64,000 nucleotides of DNA from assembly GCA_964035575.1 (NCBI GenBank), contig OZ037908.1, positions 620,001-684,000 on the forward strand, read 5' to 3'. Numbering within the stretch: position 1 is the first letter of the stretch; every line of letters begins with the position of its first letter. This document shows positions 11,237 to 22,112 of the stretch, one piece after another. The notes beneath the pieces were generated by a model. That model worked only from the letters and a program-made list of their open reading frames with translations. It was not told the DNA's origin and made no database searches. This DNA is from Rhynchopus sp. YZ270_cl-10. Lineage: Eukaryota; Euglenozoa; Diplonemea; Diplonemida; Diplonemidae. A program made the translations under genes and the position numbers.

Positions 11237-11538
11237 AGGCCTATTGGACAAAAATACCAAAAAGTTCATAATTATTCTGGTCCATATATTTTCGATGCAC
11301 AGTATTTGAGCACCTCTTCTGGATTGTCGATGTGGCAAAAAAAACAAAAAGCCTTCCTCATCCCGACATCCCCTTAGACAAGACTAGCAACTGTTTAGTG
11401 GGATACTTTCTTTATGAAAAAAAAAGGCCGTTTTTCTGTCTTCACGTCCACTTCTCCACACCAACCCACAGTCAAGTGTTGTTGCACCCACCTAACACCC
11501 CACCCAGTCCACCACCCGAAGAGGATCTTTCAGCGAAG
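11237..11538 (+). promoter_or_regulatory. Conserved upstream region of receptor copy 2
   Basis: Same layout as before copy 1: a TTCTGGTCCATA half of the inverted pair, a TATTTGAGCACCTCTTCT box near 11303-11320, an A-tract and a pyrimidine-rich leader ending GGATCTTTCAGCGAAG before the ATG. Frame-compatible codons upstream of 11539 exist only in this copy and are leader, not protein. Confidence 0.4.
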
Positions 11539-14500
11539 ATGAAAGTGTCGTTGCGGAACCTGAACATCCTGCTTGCGCTAGCCTGCATTGTGATCACAGC
11601 CGTGGTGTGCATGGTGATGAGCATCACGAGTGCCGACGATGCACTGGCCGACACAAACACGCTCGTTGAGAGCACTGCTGACCAATGCTTTGGCACCGGG
11701 GACGCGTCCTTGCGGGAAGCACTGGAGGACTACCTGACGTCTGTGCAGGAGGGAGCGTCGCAGATCATTGTCAACTTCCTTTCCGTGCACCGTGTCCGGA
11801 CGCAGAAGATGGCTGCTGAGATGGGTTCGTTCCCACCAGAGGTGACTGAGTCGTGGGCGTTCATGGACGAGAAGAGTTCCTCATTGATAAACGAGCTCCG
11901 TATGTTCAATGGTATGGGGGCAACCGCGATAACCTTGACCGGGCGCAAGGGGCAGGCAATTACGGTGTTTGAAGACTATCGCACAATCGCGAACCCAGTT
12001 GATGGGTACCACCACTACCTGGTGGAGAGGAACAACGGCAGCGACTACGATGCTGAGGCAGGTGCACCGACAGCGATACGCACTGTCGTGGGCAGTGCGG
12101 ACCAGTACACAGGTCAGTGGATTGCTCCAGAGAACTCGACGTACCGATCAACGGATGGGATACAGACAGGATGCACGCATGAAGACAGGGCATTCAGAAC
12201 GAACGGTGCACAGCCTGCTCCTCGCTGCCACACATGGGGGTTCGACCAGAAAGAGCTGTTGTCGTTATCTGACTTCTTGCAGGTGCATGGTGAGGCTGGT
12301 GTGCGGTGGAGTCCTCTCTTCCCTATACCGCCGTACATCGCACTCTTGATGATGGGCACATGGTCGCACGAGACTGCAAACGGTGTGCGTCTTGGTGCTG
12401 TCTTGAACGGTTTTGACGTTCGTTCCATTTCACGTGAGCTGGGGCGTCTGAAGCTCGGGAAGGGAGGGACCACGTCAAAGGGAAGGCTGTACACGTCTGT
12501 GAATAGTAACTGGATGTACGATGTGTCGGGTATCCCAGACTTCAACCAGAAGTACATTCTGACTGCAGTTTCGCACGGAGAGTATGTGTTTCTTGTGGCC
12601 GACGGGGGGTGATTCACACTTTTTTGCGCCCCCCCCAGCCACACCAGAATTTCTTGTTTTTCATTTGTTTGGTCCTGGGCTGTACCTTAAATTTCATCTG
12701 GGGGTCCCTTCCTGCAGAAACTCTATGAAGGTGTTGACCGCTCGAACCGATGTCTCCTACCTGAGAGATTACAAAACAGGAGGTGGGGTATGCGGGGCGT
12801 TTTGACTTCAGCGTCTTTTTGTTTTTCAGCAACCCTGCTCTTCTTAAGACCACTATGACATTGTGCGTAGCCTTTGTCTTTCTATTTGGATATGCGTGAC
12901 TCTCCCCCTTGTCCTCAGGGTGTTAAACGTCCCTTCCCCTTCCCTATGCAAAGTTAAACCCTGGCAGGGTATATAAATGCTGGGCCGTGGCCTCCTCATG
13001 CTGTGACGGGTGCTCGCACCCGGAGCATGAAACAGCAGCACACGGTCAGGCCAGAACTTCGGTTCTGCTGTACACCTATGATGCGGTGTCCTGCCTGTAA
13101 GGACGTCCATGGATATCCCAAAGAGAAAGGGTGGGCCTAACTGTCGGTACAGACATGGGACGTCAAGAGAGAGATGTCGTGACTTTCCCCCTCCCCTTTT
13201 TGTGTTTTTGGGTTTCTGCTCTCTTGTCTCGACTACTGGCAGCGTACAGTGGGTCAGTCGAGGTGGTGCATTAATAGCCACAGTTTGTTTTATTCTGGAG
13301 AGCTCAAGCAAGAAGAGGCACTTCTTGGCATTTTATTCAAATGATGTCAAGGTAAACTGAAACACCACATCACAGCGGGCACGTAATTGACCCAGCGACT
13401 ATGGTCGCCTCACCCCTCCCCGATGTTAACGCAACGGACGAGATCATCAGCTCCACCGCCCGACACATTCACGCTGTCGACGGGCGCTACGAGGCGATGG
13501 CGAACAAGACCATTTATGAATACCCGATCTCCGTCAACGGGACTGAGGAACAGTTCTTCTTGAGGTATGTGTGAGGTGGCATGTTTTGTTTCTCTTCCAG
13601 TTTGTGTCTTTTGCTGTGTAGCTTTTGTCCCAATGAATGACACCACACCACGACACAGAGTGCAACGTGTGAACGACGGCTACGGTGTGGACTGGTGGCT
13701 GGTGGTCACCCTCGACCGAGAGTACATGCTTGGCGACATTGACCGGAGCACACTTGCTGCACAGGAGCGCATCCGTGACGAGGTTGACAGCGTGGATGAG
13801 AAGCTTGTGCGTTCTCGCATCATCCTTTTTGTGACTGTTGTGGTGGCAAGTGTGCTGCTGATGCTGCTGGCACTGATGCTGGTCCTCCGCATTGTCGCAC
13901 CTTTGGTACAGCTGCAGGAGGAGATGGCGCGTGTGGCTGTGATGAACCTGTCGCAGGTGGACGAGACACGTGCCATCAGCAACATCGAGGAGGTGGGACA
14001 CATGCAGACGTCGTTCCTGCAGATGCTTCGCAACCTGAAGGAGTACCGCAACTACATGCCTGCCTCTGTGCTGGTTGAGGATGTGTCGCGGACTGAGACT
14101 GAGACGGAGGATGAGAGCGACTTGGACGACAAGACGCAAACATCGCGCAAGAGCCGTAGCGATGGCTCCGTACCTGCGTCACCCACTGCACAGCACCAGT
14201 TCCTCACCATGCAGAAGCTTGACCAAAAGAAGGTGGCCCTTTCTGTGGTGAACGTGCGTGGCTTCTTTGAAGCCTCACGTGAGTTGCCGAGTGGCGAGAT
14301 GCAGGCACGCCACACGGAGTACCTGGGCACGGTGCTGTCCATCACGCACGCATGCAACGGTGTGAACGACGGCTTCTCAGGCGACCGTGTCTTGACGCAC
14401 TGGAACGGTGCACGCCACTGCAGCTCGGCGAAGCTGCAGGCAGCGAAGTTCTCGCACAGGGTGCGCACTCACAAGACGCTGCTGGCACAGAAGTGGACAC

Positions 14501-15000
14501 TCTCGATGGCCTTCGTCTGTGCAGAGGTGCGGTGCGGGAACATGGGCTGCGAGGGCATGAAGAAGTACACCTTCCTTGGCGGGTGTGTGCCGTGGCTGCA
14601 CGCACTCGAGAGACTGAACAAAACGTACGGCACAAGGATCCTGCACGACAACGTCACACACTCACCTGTTGCGAATGCCTTCTACTCGAAGACTGTCGCC
14701 TGTGTGTCGTATCCAAAGTTCCGTGCGAAACTAGTCCTGAGCGAGCTGCGTGAGGAGATGGAGACCCAGAACGAGGAGTGGATGTACCAGCTGGACAAAT
14801 GCGCCGCAGCAAACCCCTATGAGTGCTACAACGCTGCCATGGTGCATGTCTTCGCAGCACAGTGGGACGACGCTGCTGCTGTGGCGGAGAAGCTTGGCGA
14901 CACTGACAGAGCGGAGTTCGAGAAACACTGCACTGCAGCAAGGGCGGTGTGCGAGACGGAGTATAAGCTTGAGCCTGTCTTGTCGGTTGCAGATACATGA
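11539..15000 (+). CDS. Receptor pseudo-cyclase, array copy 2 (3 exons)
   Basis: Exons 11539-12581, 13376-13564 and 13659-15000; 857 residues. Same domain order as copy 1. Intron 1 is 794 bp here, intron 2 is 94 bp. The cytoplasmic half is almost identical to the other copies. Differences cluster in the sensor around residues 129-165 (for example AITLTGRKGQAITVF) and in the 'SPLFPIPPYIALLMMG' stretch, plus the Ser-rich linker. The same cyclase catalytic positions are lost as in copy 1. Its stop codon lies inside a TGAAG target duplication created by a small element inserted immediately downstream, which left the frame unchanged. An N-terminal extension to 11332 is open but absent in the other copies, so the ATG at 11539 is used. 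Confidence 0.82.
13027..13140 (+). CDS. Small zinc-ribbon-like open frame inside intron 1 of copy 2
   Basis: A 37-codon frame contains RCPAC, preceded by CC, which could be half of a zinc ribbon. A TATATAAAT box lies about 55 bp upstream. The intron insert that carries it is absent from the other receptor copies. It may be a fragment of a captured gene or transposase; a chance open frame is just as possible. Confidence 0.2.
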   Translation: MKQQHTVRPELRFCCTPMMRCPACKDVHGYPKEKGWA

Positions 15001-15002
15001 AG

Positions 15003-15199
15003 TGGTGTGGCTGAACGGGGGGGAGCATAAAGTGCGGAAAAAGTGCGAATCAGCCCCCAAAAAAATTTTCCCCACCTTGTAAAAGTTGAACACTGTGTAC
15101 TGTAGGTACTGTAGGTACGGTTTTCGCACTTTTTCCATGCATGCTAAAAGTGCGAACAAGTGCGGATAAAGTGCGAATCAGACCCCTTCAGCCACACCA
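15003..15199. mobile_element. 197-bp inverted-repeat element with 5-bp duplication, at the copy 2 stop codon
   Basis: Ends TGGTGTGGCTGAA and its complement. TGAAG flanks both sides (14998-15002 and 15200-15204) and occurs once after the stop of copies 1 and 3. The interior has repeats of AAGTGCGAATCA and related forms. A second member at 16893 has its own 5-bp duplication, so the duplication length is supported twice. It is non-coding. Superfamily not recognised. Confidence 0.82.
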
Positions 15200-15695
15200 T
15201 GAAGGGTTTTGGTTGTTTTTTGGGTTCTGGAACAGCAACGTCTGGTCTGGTAAGGTACCAGGCGGCACTGCCTTATTTATGTTGAGAGCCTCTCCCTTCT
15301 TCTCTTCCCCGCACCACGCTGGATGATGGGGGTCACATGATAGGGTGACATGATAGGGCACATGTTAGGATCCTAACATGTACCCTATCATGTACCCTAA
15401 CATGTACCCTATCATGTGACCTATCATGTGCCCTATCATGTGCCCTAACATGTGCCCTATCATGTGCCCTATCATGTGACCCTATCAATCCTATCATGTG
15501 ACCTGTCATGTGAACCGGGGAATCCTATCATGCGCCCTATCATGTACCCTATCATGTGCCCTATGGCCACATGATAGGCCACATGTTAGGGTACATCATA
15601 TCAAGTTCACCGCAAAAATTACCACCAGCACTGAAAAGTGACCAGGCAGTCCACTTGACAAACACATCGGTTTGTTGTCAAATAAGTCATCCACC

Positions 15696-15983
15696 ATACA
15701 CTGAGAAGATAAATTGACAAATTTACAAGAAAGATTACTTAACCTACTGCTGGAAATTGCCAGGTCGTAGTAACACACAAAGTGTGCCTCCGTTCGGGAA
15801 GACCGGATATTCTAGAGACCAAAAAGGCCTCAAGAATATCTTCCGGTAGTCAAGGTAGAACCGAATGAACGGCCCAAGACCCCCGTGGAGAAGTTAAATG
15901 TTGTAATGCTATCAAGTAGAAACTGCGACCACTGTCTTACCCTCCTCAATGCATGGTAGAAGATGTCTTTAACAACAAACCGA
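15696..15983 (+). repeat. Passenger segment P, copy in element Q
   Basis: Shares a long stretch with 42234-42690 and, inverted, 20091-20563, including AACCTACTGCTGGAAATTGC and CCGTTCGGGAA...CCGGATATTCTAGAGACC. No coding pattern is apparent. It is partial at both ends compared with the other two. Confidence 0.7.
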
Positions 15984-15999
15984 GCTCTGCTTATCAAGA

Positions 16000-16892
16000 G
16001 TTTTTAATCTTCCCCCCATTCAATTTTTTGACAAGGTGTCCATACATGCTGACCCACACAGGTGGGAATGCGACACGTAAAATTTCCACCAGACGAAGAT
16101 GATGAGCATGAAAAATAATAATAACAACAATCACAAGCAAAATCTCGTTCGTATTTCGTTTAGTTGGTACGCAACTCCCCGGCGACCAGTCGACCCGTGG
16201 TCGACCAAAAAAATAATGTGAAGGAATTCGCTAAGGAAATCTGCTACCAGTTTGATCAGTCAGTACACTACCACACCCGATTTTGAGCAAAAAATAGCGC
16301 AACACCGCTTTTTTCCCCTTTGTATCACGCTTATCTGCACAACCGTATTGTATTTGGGGATTTTTTTTTTTTTTTTTTTGGAAACTCAAACAGGCTCTCC
16401 GCTAGGATTTCCGATTTTGAAAATATTCTGTTGATGGTCCACGTTGGTGGGGTACATGCTTGCGCCGCAGGCGCACGGTACGCAACTTTTTTTTTTACCA
16501 ACGCCCGATTTTGACTTTTTTGGGACGTTTGAGCACTCACCTCTCCATATCTTCTTCTCCTGAGCTTTTTTGACAGGTAGAACGGGTCTGAACCACTTAG
16601 CAGAACTTTTTTTTTTTTTCTTTTTTTCCCCATTTTCAAAAAGTTCTGTTGACAATCAACAGAACTTTAGTACCTAGCGGAGTGCCTGAACTCAAAACCA
16701 CGTTTTAGACCCCCCTAGATGCTCAAAAGTGCCAAATTTTGCTTTAGATGGCCTCAAATCGTCGAAATTAGCCCTATATACATGGGGGGTGAAACATCTT
16801 TTCAGATGATGTGGAATCTTTTCATCTTTTTCACATCGTGTCACGTCGTGAAAAAAAAGAAAAAAAAAAAAAAAAAAAACGGTCGCACATAT
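16000..16892. other. Interior of Q, non-coding
   Basis: AT-rich with homopolymers; includes the GNA-hairpin motif GCGCCGCAGGCGC plus ACGGTACGCAAC at about 16462-16486. A CCCTATATACATGGGG motif at ~16771 pairs with an inverted copy near 21035, suggesting a further nested inverted-repeat layer. No gene seen. Confidence 0.5.
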
Positions 16893-17014
16893 TGGTGTGG
16901 CTGAATGGGGAGGCACAAAAAGTGCGCACGAAGTGTGAATCAGCCCTCGAAATTTTTTGGTGTGGGTGAAAAGAGTGCGCAAGAAGTGCGAATCGCCCCC
17001 CTTCAGCCACACCA
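16893..17014. mobile_element. 122-bp inverted-repeat element with 5-bp duplication
   Basis: Same ends as the element at 15003 (TGGTGTGGCTGAA), flanked by CATAT on both sides (16888-16892, 17015-17019). The interior again has AGTGCGAATC-type repeats. Inserted within element Q, so it is younger than Q's interior there. Confidence 0.8.
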
Positions 17015-17099
17015 CATATCCCTAGTGCACTACATTCGCTTGTACTAGGGGCACTTTCTACACGGAGGGTTCCAACAAACAAGAGTAGAAGCAACAGCA

Positions 17100-18690
17100 G
17101 TGTAATTGACAATAGAGAGACAACACCCAACCCAGCTGAGTCGCGGAGGCCTCAAAATCAGGGGTGTCGCTAATTTTGGGGAAATTTTTGAAAAATCTGA
17201 AATCGGGGTGCAAATTTTTTTTTTTACGTGGGGATTTTTTTTCCATCACCAGGGGGCGAAAAAACAGTGTTTTGTGGCATTTCCGAGCCAATCCCAGGCT
17301 GTGGTGGGGGATATACGGAAAAATGGACAAACTTTTAGTGACTTAAATTTTCACAAAATATGAACCCATACTCTTAAACATGGGTCATTTTCAGGTCTGA
17401 AAACCCAAATTCAGATGAAATTGTGGTGTTTTTGACACCACTGAGAACAGTAGGTAGCGCCGCAGGCGCACGGTACCCAACTTTTGTCTTTTTCTTTTTT
17501 CCTTTTCTCTGCGTTCTTTTGATTGTGCGAGCCGATTGCTCTCCACGGTGGGGTCACATGTGTGCGCAAAAACACGCTATGGTACCTTTACTAAGGAAAC
17601 CCTGGTTTGCAAAAAAAAAGGGTAAGGCAGGGTAAGGTAAATCTGGAAATCCCACCCAAAAAAAAAATCTTCGCGGGGTGAGGGCGGTACCTGGGGATTT
17701 TCCCTGACCCCCAAAAACCTCGTTTTTGGAACGTTCTGACACAACCGAGTTCACGGTGGCCTCTCACTTAAAAAAAGAACAAGTTGTTAACATATTAAAC
17801 CCACCCTGTATTAGGTGCAAATATTTTTTTTCCTACACAGATTTTACTAGGGGTGCAAATTTTTTTTTGGGTTTTGAAAAAGTCGGGACCCTGGACCCGA
17901 ATTAGCGACACCCCTGCTCAAAATGCAAAAAAACACGGGTCGGGAAAGATCTTTTGTCTTTTTTTGTCTTTTTTCGAGAATCTCGGGAGAAAAAAAAAAA
18001 AAATCAAGATTTTCAGGATTTTTGTCTTTTTTTTTCAGGATCTCTCGAGATCTTTGAAAAATCCTGAAAAAAAAAGGAAAAAAAGAGAAAAAAAGATGAA
18101 AAAGATCTTGAAAATCTTTTTTTTCTCAAAAAAAAGATAAAAAAGATTTTTGGGATTTTGAAAAATCTTTTTGGGAAAAAAAAAAAAAAAGATTTTGAAA
18201 ATCTTTTTTTTTTTTTTCAAAGATTTCTCAAGATCTCGAGATTTTTCATGAAATTTCATGGATTTTTCCAGGATTTTTCAGGATTTTTTCAGGATTTTCC
18301 CAGGATTTTCAAATCTTTTCTCTTTTTTTTTTTCTCCCAAAAATCTTTTTTTTTTTTTTTTTTTCGGGAGAAGAGGATTTTTTTTCTCGAAAAAAAAAAA
18401 AAAAAAAAAGATCTTTCCCGACCCGTGAAAAAAAAAAAAAAACGCAAAGATCGGGTGTTTTGACCATTTGGCGTTTCGCCAAATACACGTCTCTGAACAA
18501 GCCAACACCAAAAATAGTGGTTAGACAAGGCGATTTTTGACCACAGAAAAAAAATTTCTTTGCCCATCGGGCGTGGTAGGTCATACAATGGCCCAAAAAA
18601 TCCAAAGAAAACCTCAGATTGACTTTTTCTGGAAAAAAATTTTCAAGTCAAAATTTCAGCCAAAAATACGGTCATTTTCACCTGTTTTTT
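17100..18690. other. Interior of Q: repeat F piece and A/T-run sequence
   Basis: 17280-17482 is a family F piece ending in the GCGCCGCAGGCGC hairpin and ACGGTACCCAAC. From about 17930 to 18450 the sequence is built from GATTTTTC/AAAATC words and long A or T runs; Phe/Lys-rich open frames here are low complexity. No gene seen. Confidence 0.6.
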
Positions 18691-18694
18691 TTTT

Positions 18695-20929
18695 GAGAAA
18701 AGTTCGATTTCGGCCTCGAAAATACCCGTGACACCGATTTGTCACGGTACTTTGTCACGGAATTTTTTTGAAAGATTCGATTTCGTGACAAAAAAAAATC
18801 GATTTCGTGACAAGCCGATTTTTTCATTGACACACAAAATTCAATTTAGTGACAAATGACTTTTTTCATTGACAAAAAAAAATTCGATTTCGTGACAAAT
18901 CCATTTTTTCATTGACAAAAAAATGTCATTGAAAAAAATGGAATTTGTCAAGGAAAAAGTCGTGACAGCCAACCCGCCAGTCACTGAAAAGTGACCAGAC
19001 AGCCACTTGACAAACACAAAAGAGGCCATTCTTGAGCTGTCTAGAAACCGAAGGGCAGAGACTGAAGACACAAGGTATGATAACTTTATGATTATGCAAG
19101 ACTTAGTATATCGCGAACACGGTCAGGCTTGCACGCCTCTGGCCAGAGGCCAGCCCCACTAAATGATATGCAGCAGACACTCATTGCAGATTTCATTTTC
19201 ATTCGGTAAAAAATTAATGGGTGCGCACGTTTCTATACCTAATACCCCAACCCTCACCCATACATTCCATTACACACACCAAAACAGATCGAATCCACCA
19301 GCGCATGCGACGGAAGCAGATTCAGATTGTGGTTTGATAAGCAGAGTTCGGTTATTATGGTGGTGGAAAGGGGGGTGGGAACACTTTGTCAGTCACTGCT
19401 ATAGCCATTAACCAGGGAGCATAGCTAGTGCAAGAAATTCGACTTTGGAAACCTTCCGGAAAGTCTGTCCTCTGCTTCCGGAGGACTAGACACAAGAAAA
19501 TATTGTTTGTTCCCCCAGAAAACCAGTGCACAATTCACACTCCTTGTGGGTGGTCTTGTTGCCTTTTCGTCATAGTAATTTTGGCCCAGGCATGCTCTTG
19601 AAGCATGACAATTTAGTGTGTATGGGGCAGGGTGTTGTTTTGTTCTGAATTCTCTTTGTTATAACATCTAAGTCAATCGCGGGTGGTGGTTTGTGTAGCG
19701 TGAGGCACTCTTTTTAACAAACTTCCTGCAGTTGCTATGCACTGTTATTTCTTCGGATTTATCATCATACAGCGTAACATAGTGGATTCGCCTGGTCGAC
19801 ACAACCTTTGATAGATATGGGATAACCAACCCCCTTCGACCCCTCGTGGGTTCACTGAACAAGCCCTAGTGGTAGTTAAACGCGATTGACATTTACATTC
19901 CTAGAGATGAAAGAACAAGATAACACTTCTGTACCCGCGCATCAAAATTGTGGAAAACTTTGCACCCCAAACACCCTCAACAACGCCCGCCAAAAGGCGC
20001 CCCTTGTTGCTGGGAGTTGGTTCTCATGTTTGATACACTGCACAGCAGGCATTCCTCTGAGTCCAACGCATGTTTGGCCTGTCTGCGGCGTTGTACTTAA
20101 GGTGCACGAAGACAGGGTCTGGTGGTAAATTTTGCGTAGTACTGCGACGTGGTACTACGTGGGTCTGGGAACCTGGTACCTGGGTACAGGATATTTGTTG
20201 TCAAAGACATCTTCCACCATGCATTGAGGAGGGTAAGACAGTGTTCGCAGTTTCTACCTGATAGCATTACACATTTAACTTCTCCACGGGGGTCTTGGGC
20301 CGTTCATTCGGTTATACCTTGACTACCGGAAGATATTCTTGAGGCCTTTTTGGTCTCTAGAATATCCGGTCTTCCCGAACGGAGGCACACTTTGTGTGTT
20401 ACTACGACCTGGCAATTTCCAGCAGTAGGTTAAGTAATCTTTCTTGTAAATTGTTGGATCATTATCTCCTCAGTGCATGAATGCCCCACGTGACTGGACA
20501 CTTTTGTGTTTGTCATGTGGAGCTGTGGTTGCTCTTTCACGACTTTTATCCTTGTATCCAGTGTACCCAGTACCCAGTGCCCTGTCACGACTTTTTCCGT
20601 GACAAAAAGTTTGGTTTCCTTGACAAAATCCATTTCTGTCACGACTTTTTCCGTGACAAAAAGTTCGGTTTCCTTGACAAAATCCATTTTTTCATTGACA
20701 TTTTTTTGTCACTGAATTTTTGGATTTGTCACGAAATCGAATTTTTTTTTGTCAATGAAAAAATCGGTTTGTCACGAAATCGAATTTTGTGTGTCAATGA
20801 AAAAATTGGTTTGTCACGAAATCGATTTTTTTTTGTCACGAAATCGAATCTTTCAAAAAAATTCCGTGACAAAATTCCGTGACAAATCGGTGTCACGGTA
20901 ATTTTCGAGGCCGAAATCGAACTTTTCTC
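18695..20929. mobile_element. Element O: inverted-repeat element with TTTGTCACGAAATCGA motifs
   Basis: Outer ends GAGAAAAGTTCGATTTCGG and complement; about 230 bp on the left and 350 bp on the right are filled with copies of TTTGTCACGAAATCGA and GTCACGACTTTTTCCGTG words in both orientations. The interior (18970-20570) holds passenger segment P in minus orientation and otherwise unidentified DNA. No transposase seen. Nested in element Q. Target duplication not resolved because of T runs. Confidence 0.65.
20091..20563 (-). repeat. Passenger segment P, copy in element O
   Basis: Inverted relative to 42234-42690 and nearly full-length compared with it. The segment sits in containers with different ends (Q, O and N), so the passenger is older than, or exchanged between, the containers. 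Confidence 0.75.
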
Positions 20930-21406
20930 TTTTTTTTTTTTTTTTTTTTTTTCACGACGTTTTTTTTTTCACGATCAAGAAACGAAGTTGTGAGAGATTT
21001 CCGAAATTTTAGATCGTGATAAGATCTTTTACCCCCCATGTATATAGGGGCAAAAAAAAAAAATTCGAGAGTCCCTTTCCCTGGGAGGCACTAGGTTCAC
21101 ATGATAGGGCACATGATAGGGTCACATGTTAGGGCACATGTTAGGGCACATGATAGGATTCACTGCTTCACATGATACTTTACTTGTTAGATTTCCCACT
21201 TCACATGATAGTTCACATGTTAGATTTCCCACTTCACATGATGGTTTACATGATAGTTTTCCCACTTCACATGATAGTCCACATGTTAGATTTCCCGGTT
21301 CACATGATGGTTCACATGATGGGATTTACCGGTTCACATGATAAAATTCTATCATGTGACCTATCATGTAAATCTACCAAATCACCCCATCATCCAGCGT
21401 GGTGCG

Positions 21407-22112
21407 GTAGACAATGTTCCCAAACGATTTTCCCATGCCTCAAAACCCTCCCCCGTGGATTGCTATAAAATCCCATTTCCTTTTTTTGTGTTTTCCAACA
21501 TCGAAAAGGAAGGGAGGGTCATTGAAGCGTAGTGTGTGGCAGGCATCCGTGTTTTCCCGCAAACGACACTAGGGCGATCTGCTAAGTAAGAGAAAACCGA
21601 ATGGAATGGGAACGTAGTGAGAGCGCAGTGGAAACGTAGTGGGGTTGCGACGAGCGTTCTTTCATGATTTATTCTCCCCCACAACTATCATGCGCGTCAG
21701 TGAATATTTTTATTTTCACACAGCGCGTCCGTTGTTTGTTCTTCTCAACGACACCTCTTTTCTGTCTCATCTCTGGCACGGCATGTGAGGTGGTGTGGTC
21801 TGTAAGTGCTCTGGACAAAAAGGTGATACCGTATGTCGAATCAATATTGACCAGAAAAACAGGACCATTGAACAAAAATACCCAAAAGTTCATAATTATT
21901 CTGGTCCATATATTTTCGATGCACAGTATTTAAGCACCTCTTCTGTATTGTCGATGTGGCAAAAAAAGAGCCTCCCATCCCGTTAGACAAGACTAGCAAC
22001 TGTTTAGTGTGATACTTTCTTTGAAAAAAAAGGCCATTTTTCTGTCTTCACGTACACTCCTCCACACCAACCCCCGCCCATCCCACCACCCGAAGAGGAT
22101 CTTTCAGCGAAG
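21407..22112 (+). promoter_or_regulatory. Spacer and upstream region of receptor copy 3
   Basis: Includes GTTTTCCAACATCGAAAAGG, the GAACGTAGTGAGAGCGCAG block, the CTCATCTCTGGCAC motif, a diverged inverted pair, TATTTAAGCACCTCTTCT near 21928-21945 and the common leader. With the piece before element Q it makes about 0.82 kb, matching the intact spacer at 44935-45761. Confidence 0.45.

Larger units (their letters stand above)
15312..21404. mobile_element. Element Q: 6.1-kb inverted-repeat element with ACATGATAGGG motifs
   Basis: Termini CACCACGCTGGATGATGGGG and inverted complement. Both subterminal zones (15330-15600 and 21095-21360) carry many copies of ACATGATAGGG-type motifs in both orientations. 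Spacers before copies 4 (near 31479) and 6 (near 45042) show the uninterrupted site ...TTCCCCGGTAG...; the insertion either duplicated CG or duplicated nothing. No transposase frame is visible. Nested inside are a 122-bp element, element O, A/T-run-rich DNA and passenger segment P. Non-autonomous or degraded container; family unknown. Confidence 0.72.

Noticed and set aside
11332-11538. N-terminal extension of receptor copy 2
   Set aside because: Open only in this copy; the region is the conserved A-rich and pyrimidine-rich leader in all others.
15330-15600. CRISPR-like spaced repeats (ACATGATAGGG words)
   Set aside because: Units are short, in both orientations, with irregular spacing, and mirrored at the other end of an inverted-repeat element; eukaryotic context.
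17930-18450. Phe/Lys-rich open frames
   Set aside because: Produced by long A and T runs; no protein-like composition.
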